DNA of 5,310 bases. Source: DYGA01 sp964540695 (lineage in GTDB: Bacteria > Patescibacteriota > Patescibacteriia > S139-126). Position numbers and translations under genes: made by a program. The notes beneath the pieces were generated by a model. The model was not told the origin of the DNA and did no database searches. It was given only the letters and a program-made list of their open reading frames with translations. The stretch spans positions 1 through 5,310 of the forward strand of contig CAZINS010000019.1 of assembly GCA_964540695.1 (NCBI GenBank), given 5' to 3'. Shown in pieces: positions 5,308 through 5,310 of the stretch (positions are counted from its first letter, which is position 1; each line of letters begins with the position of its first letter).

Positions 5308-5310
5308 ATT

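Overview
The window looks like a scaffold from an AT-rich, uncultivated bacterium, most likely of the Candidate Phyla Radiation (Patescibacteria/Parcubacteria-like). This is inference. It rests on the GC-rich short palindromes set in AT-rich spacers, the heptamer-period AT-rich arrays between genes, the weak or missing Shine-Dalgarno sequences, and the gene content (a subtilase carrying GGGPHVRVF-type propeller repeats, GtrA, a DPM1-like glycosyltransferase). No RNA gene or other strong taxonomic marker is present. The genes read with the standard bacterial code: no gene has in-frame TGA, and glycine uses GGN.

Layout, all genes on the + strand. 1-138 is a leader holding a 40-bp nested palindrome, a short heptamer array and a possible promoter. 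139-1419 is a polyprenyl-phosphate sugar-1-phosphate transferase (WbaP/WcaJ type) whose last residues are lost in a scaffold gap of exactly 100 N (1420-1519). 1524-3737 is a secreted subtilisin-like protease with signal peptide, I9-like propeptide, an intact catalytic triad and six 51-residue FG-GAP/VCBS-like propeller repeats. 3740-4234, two bases later, is a GtrA-family membrane protein. 4290-5042 is a GT2 polyprenyl-phosphate glycosyltransferase of the DPM1/ALG5 type. 5043-5310 has no gene and is built of small repeats.

The genes suggest a cell-surface module. The first enzyme would start lipid-linked polysaccharide synthesis. The GT2 enzyme would charge a polyprenyl phosphate with one sugar and GtrA would move that lipid-linked sugar across the membrane. 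The protease is exported and probably works at or beyond the cell surface. The subtilase, gtrA and GT2 genes could be one transcript; the link to the first gene crosses the gap and is unproven.

The most unusual signal is in the non-coding DNA. One 20-bp imperfect palindrome behaves like a discrete insertion unit. At 19-58 a copy sits in inverted orientation inside the centre of another copy. At 5147-5166 a copy interrupts one arm of a larger two-hairpin repeat, and removing those 20 bases restores the arm's 7-bp stem. Arrays of 7-bp units lie in three non-coding segments (upstream leader, gtrA-GT2 spacer, 3' flank), and one of them has become the C-terminal codons of the GT2 gene.
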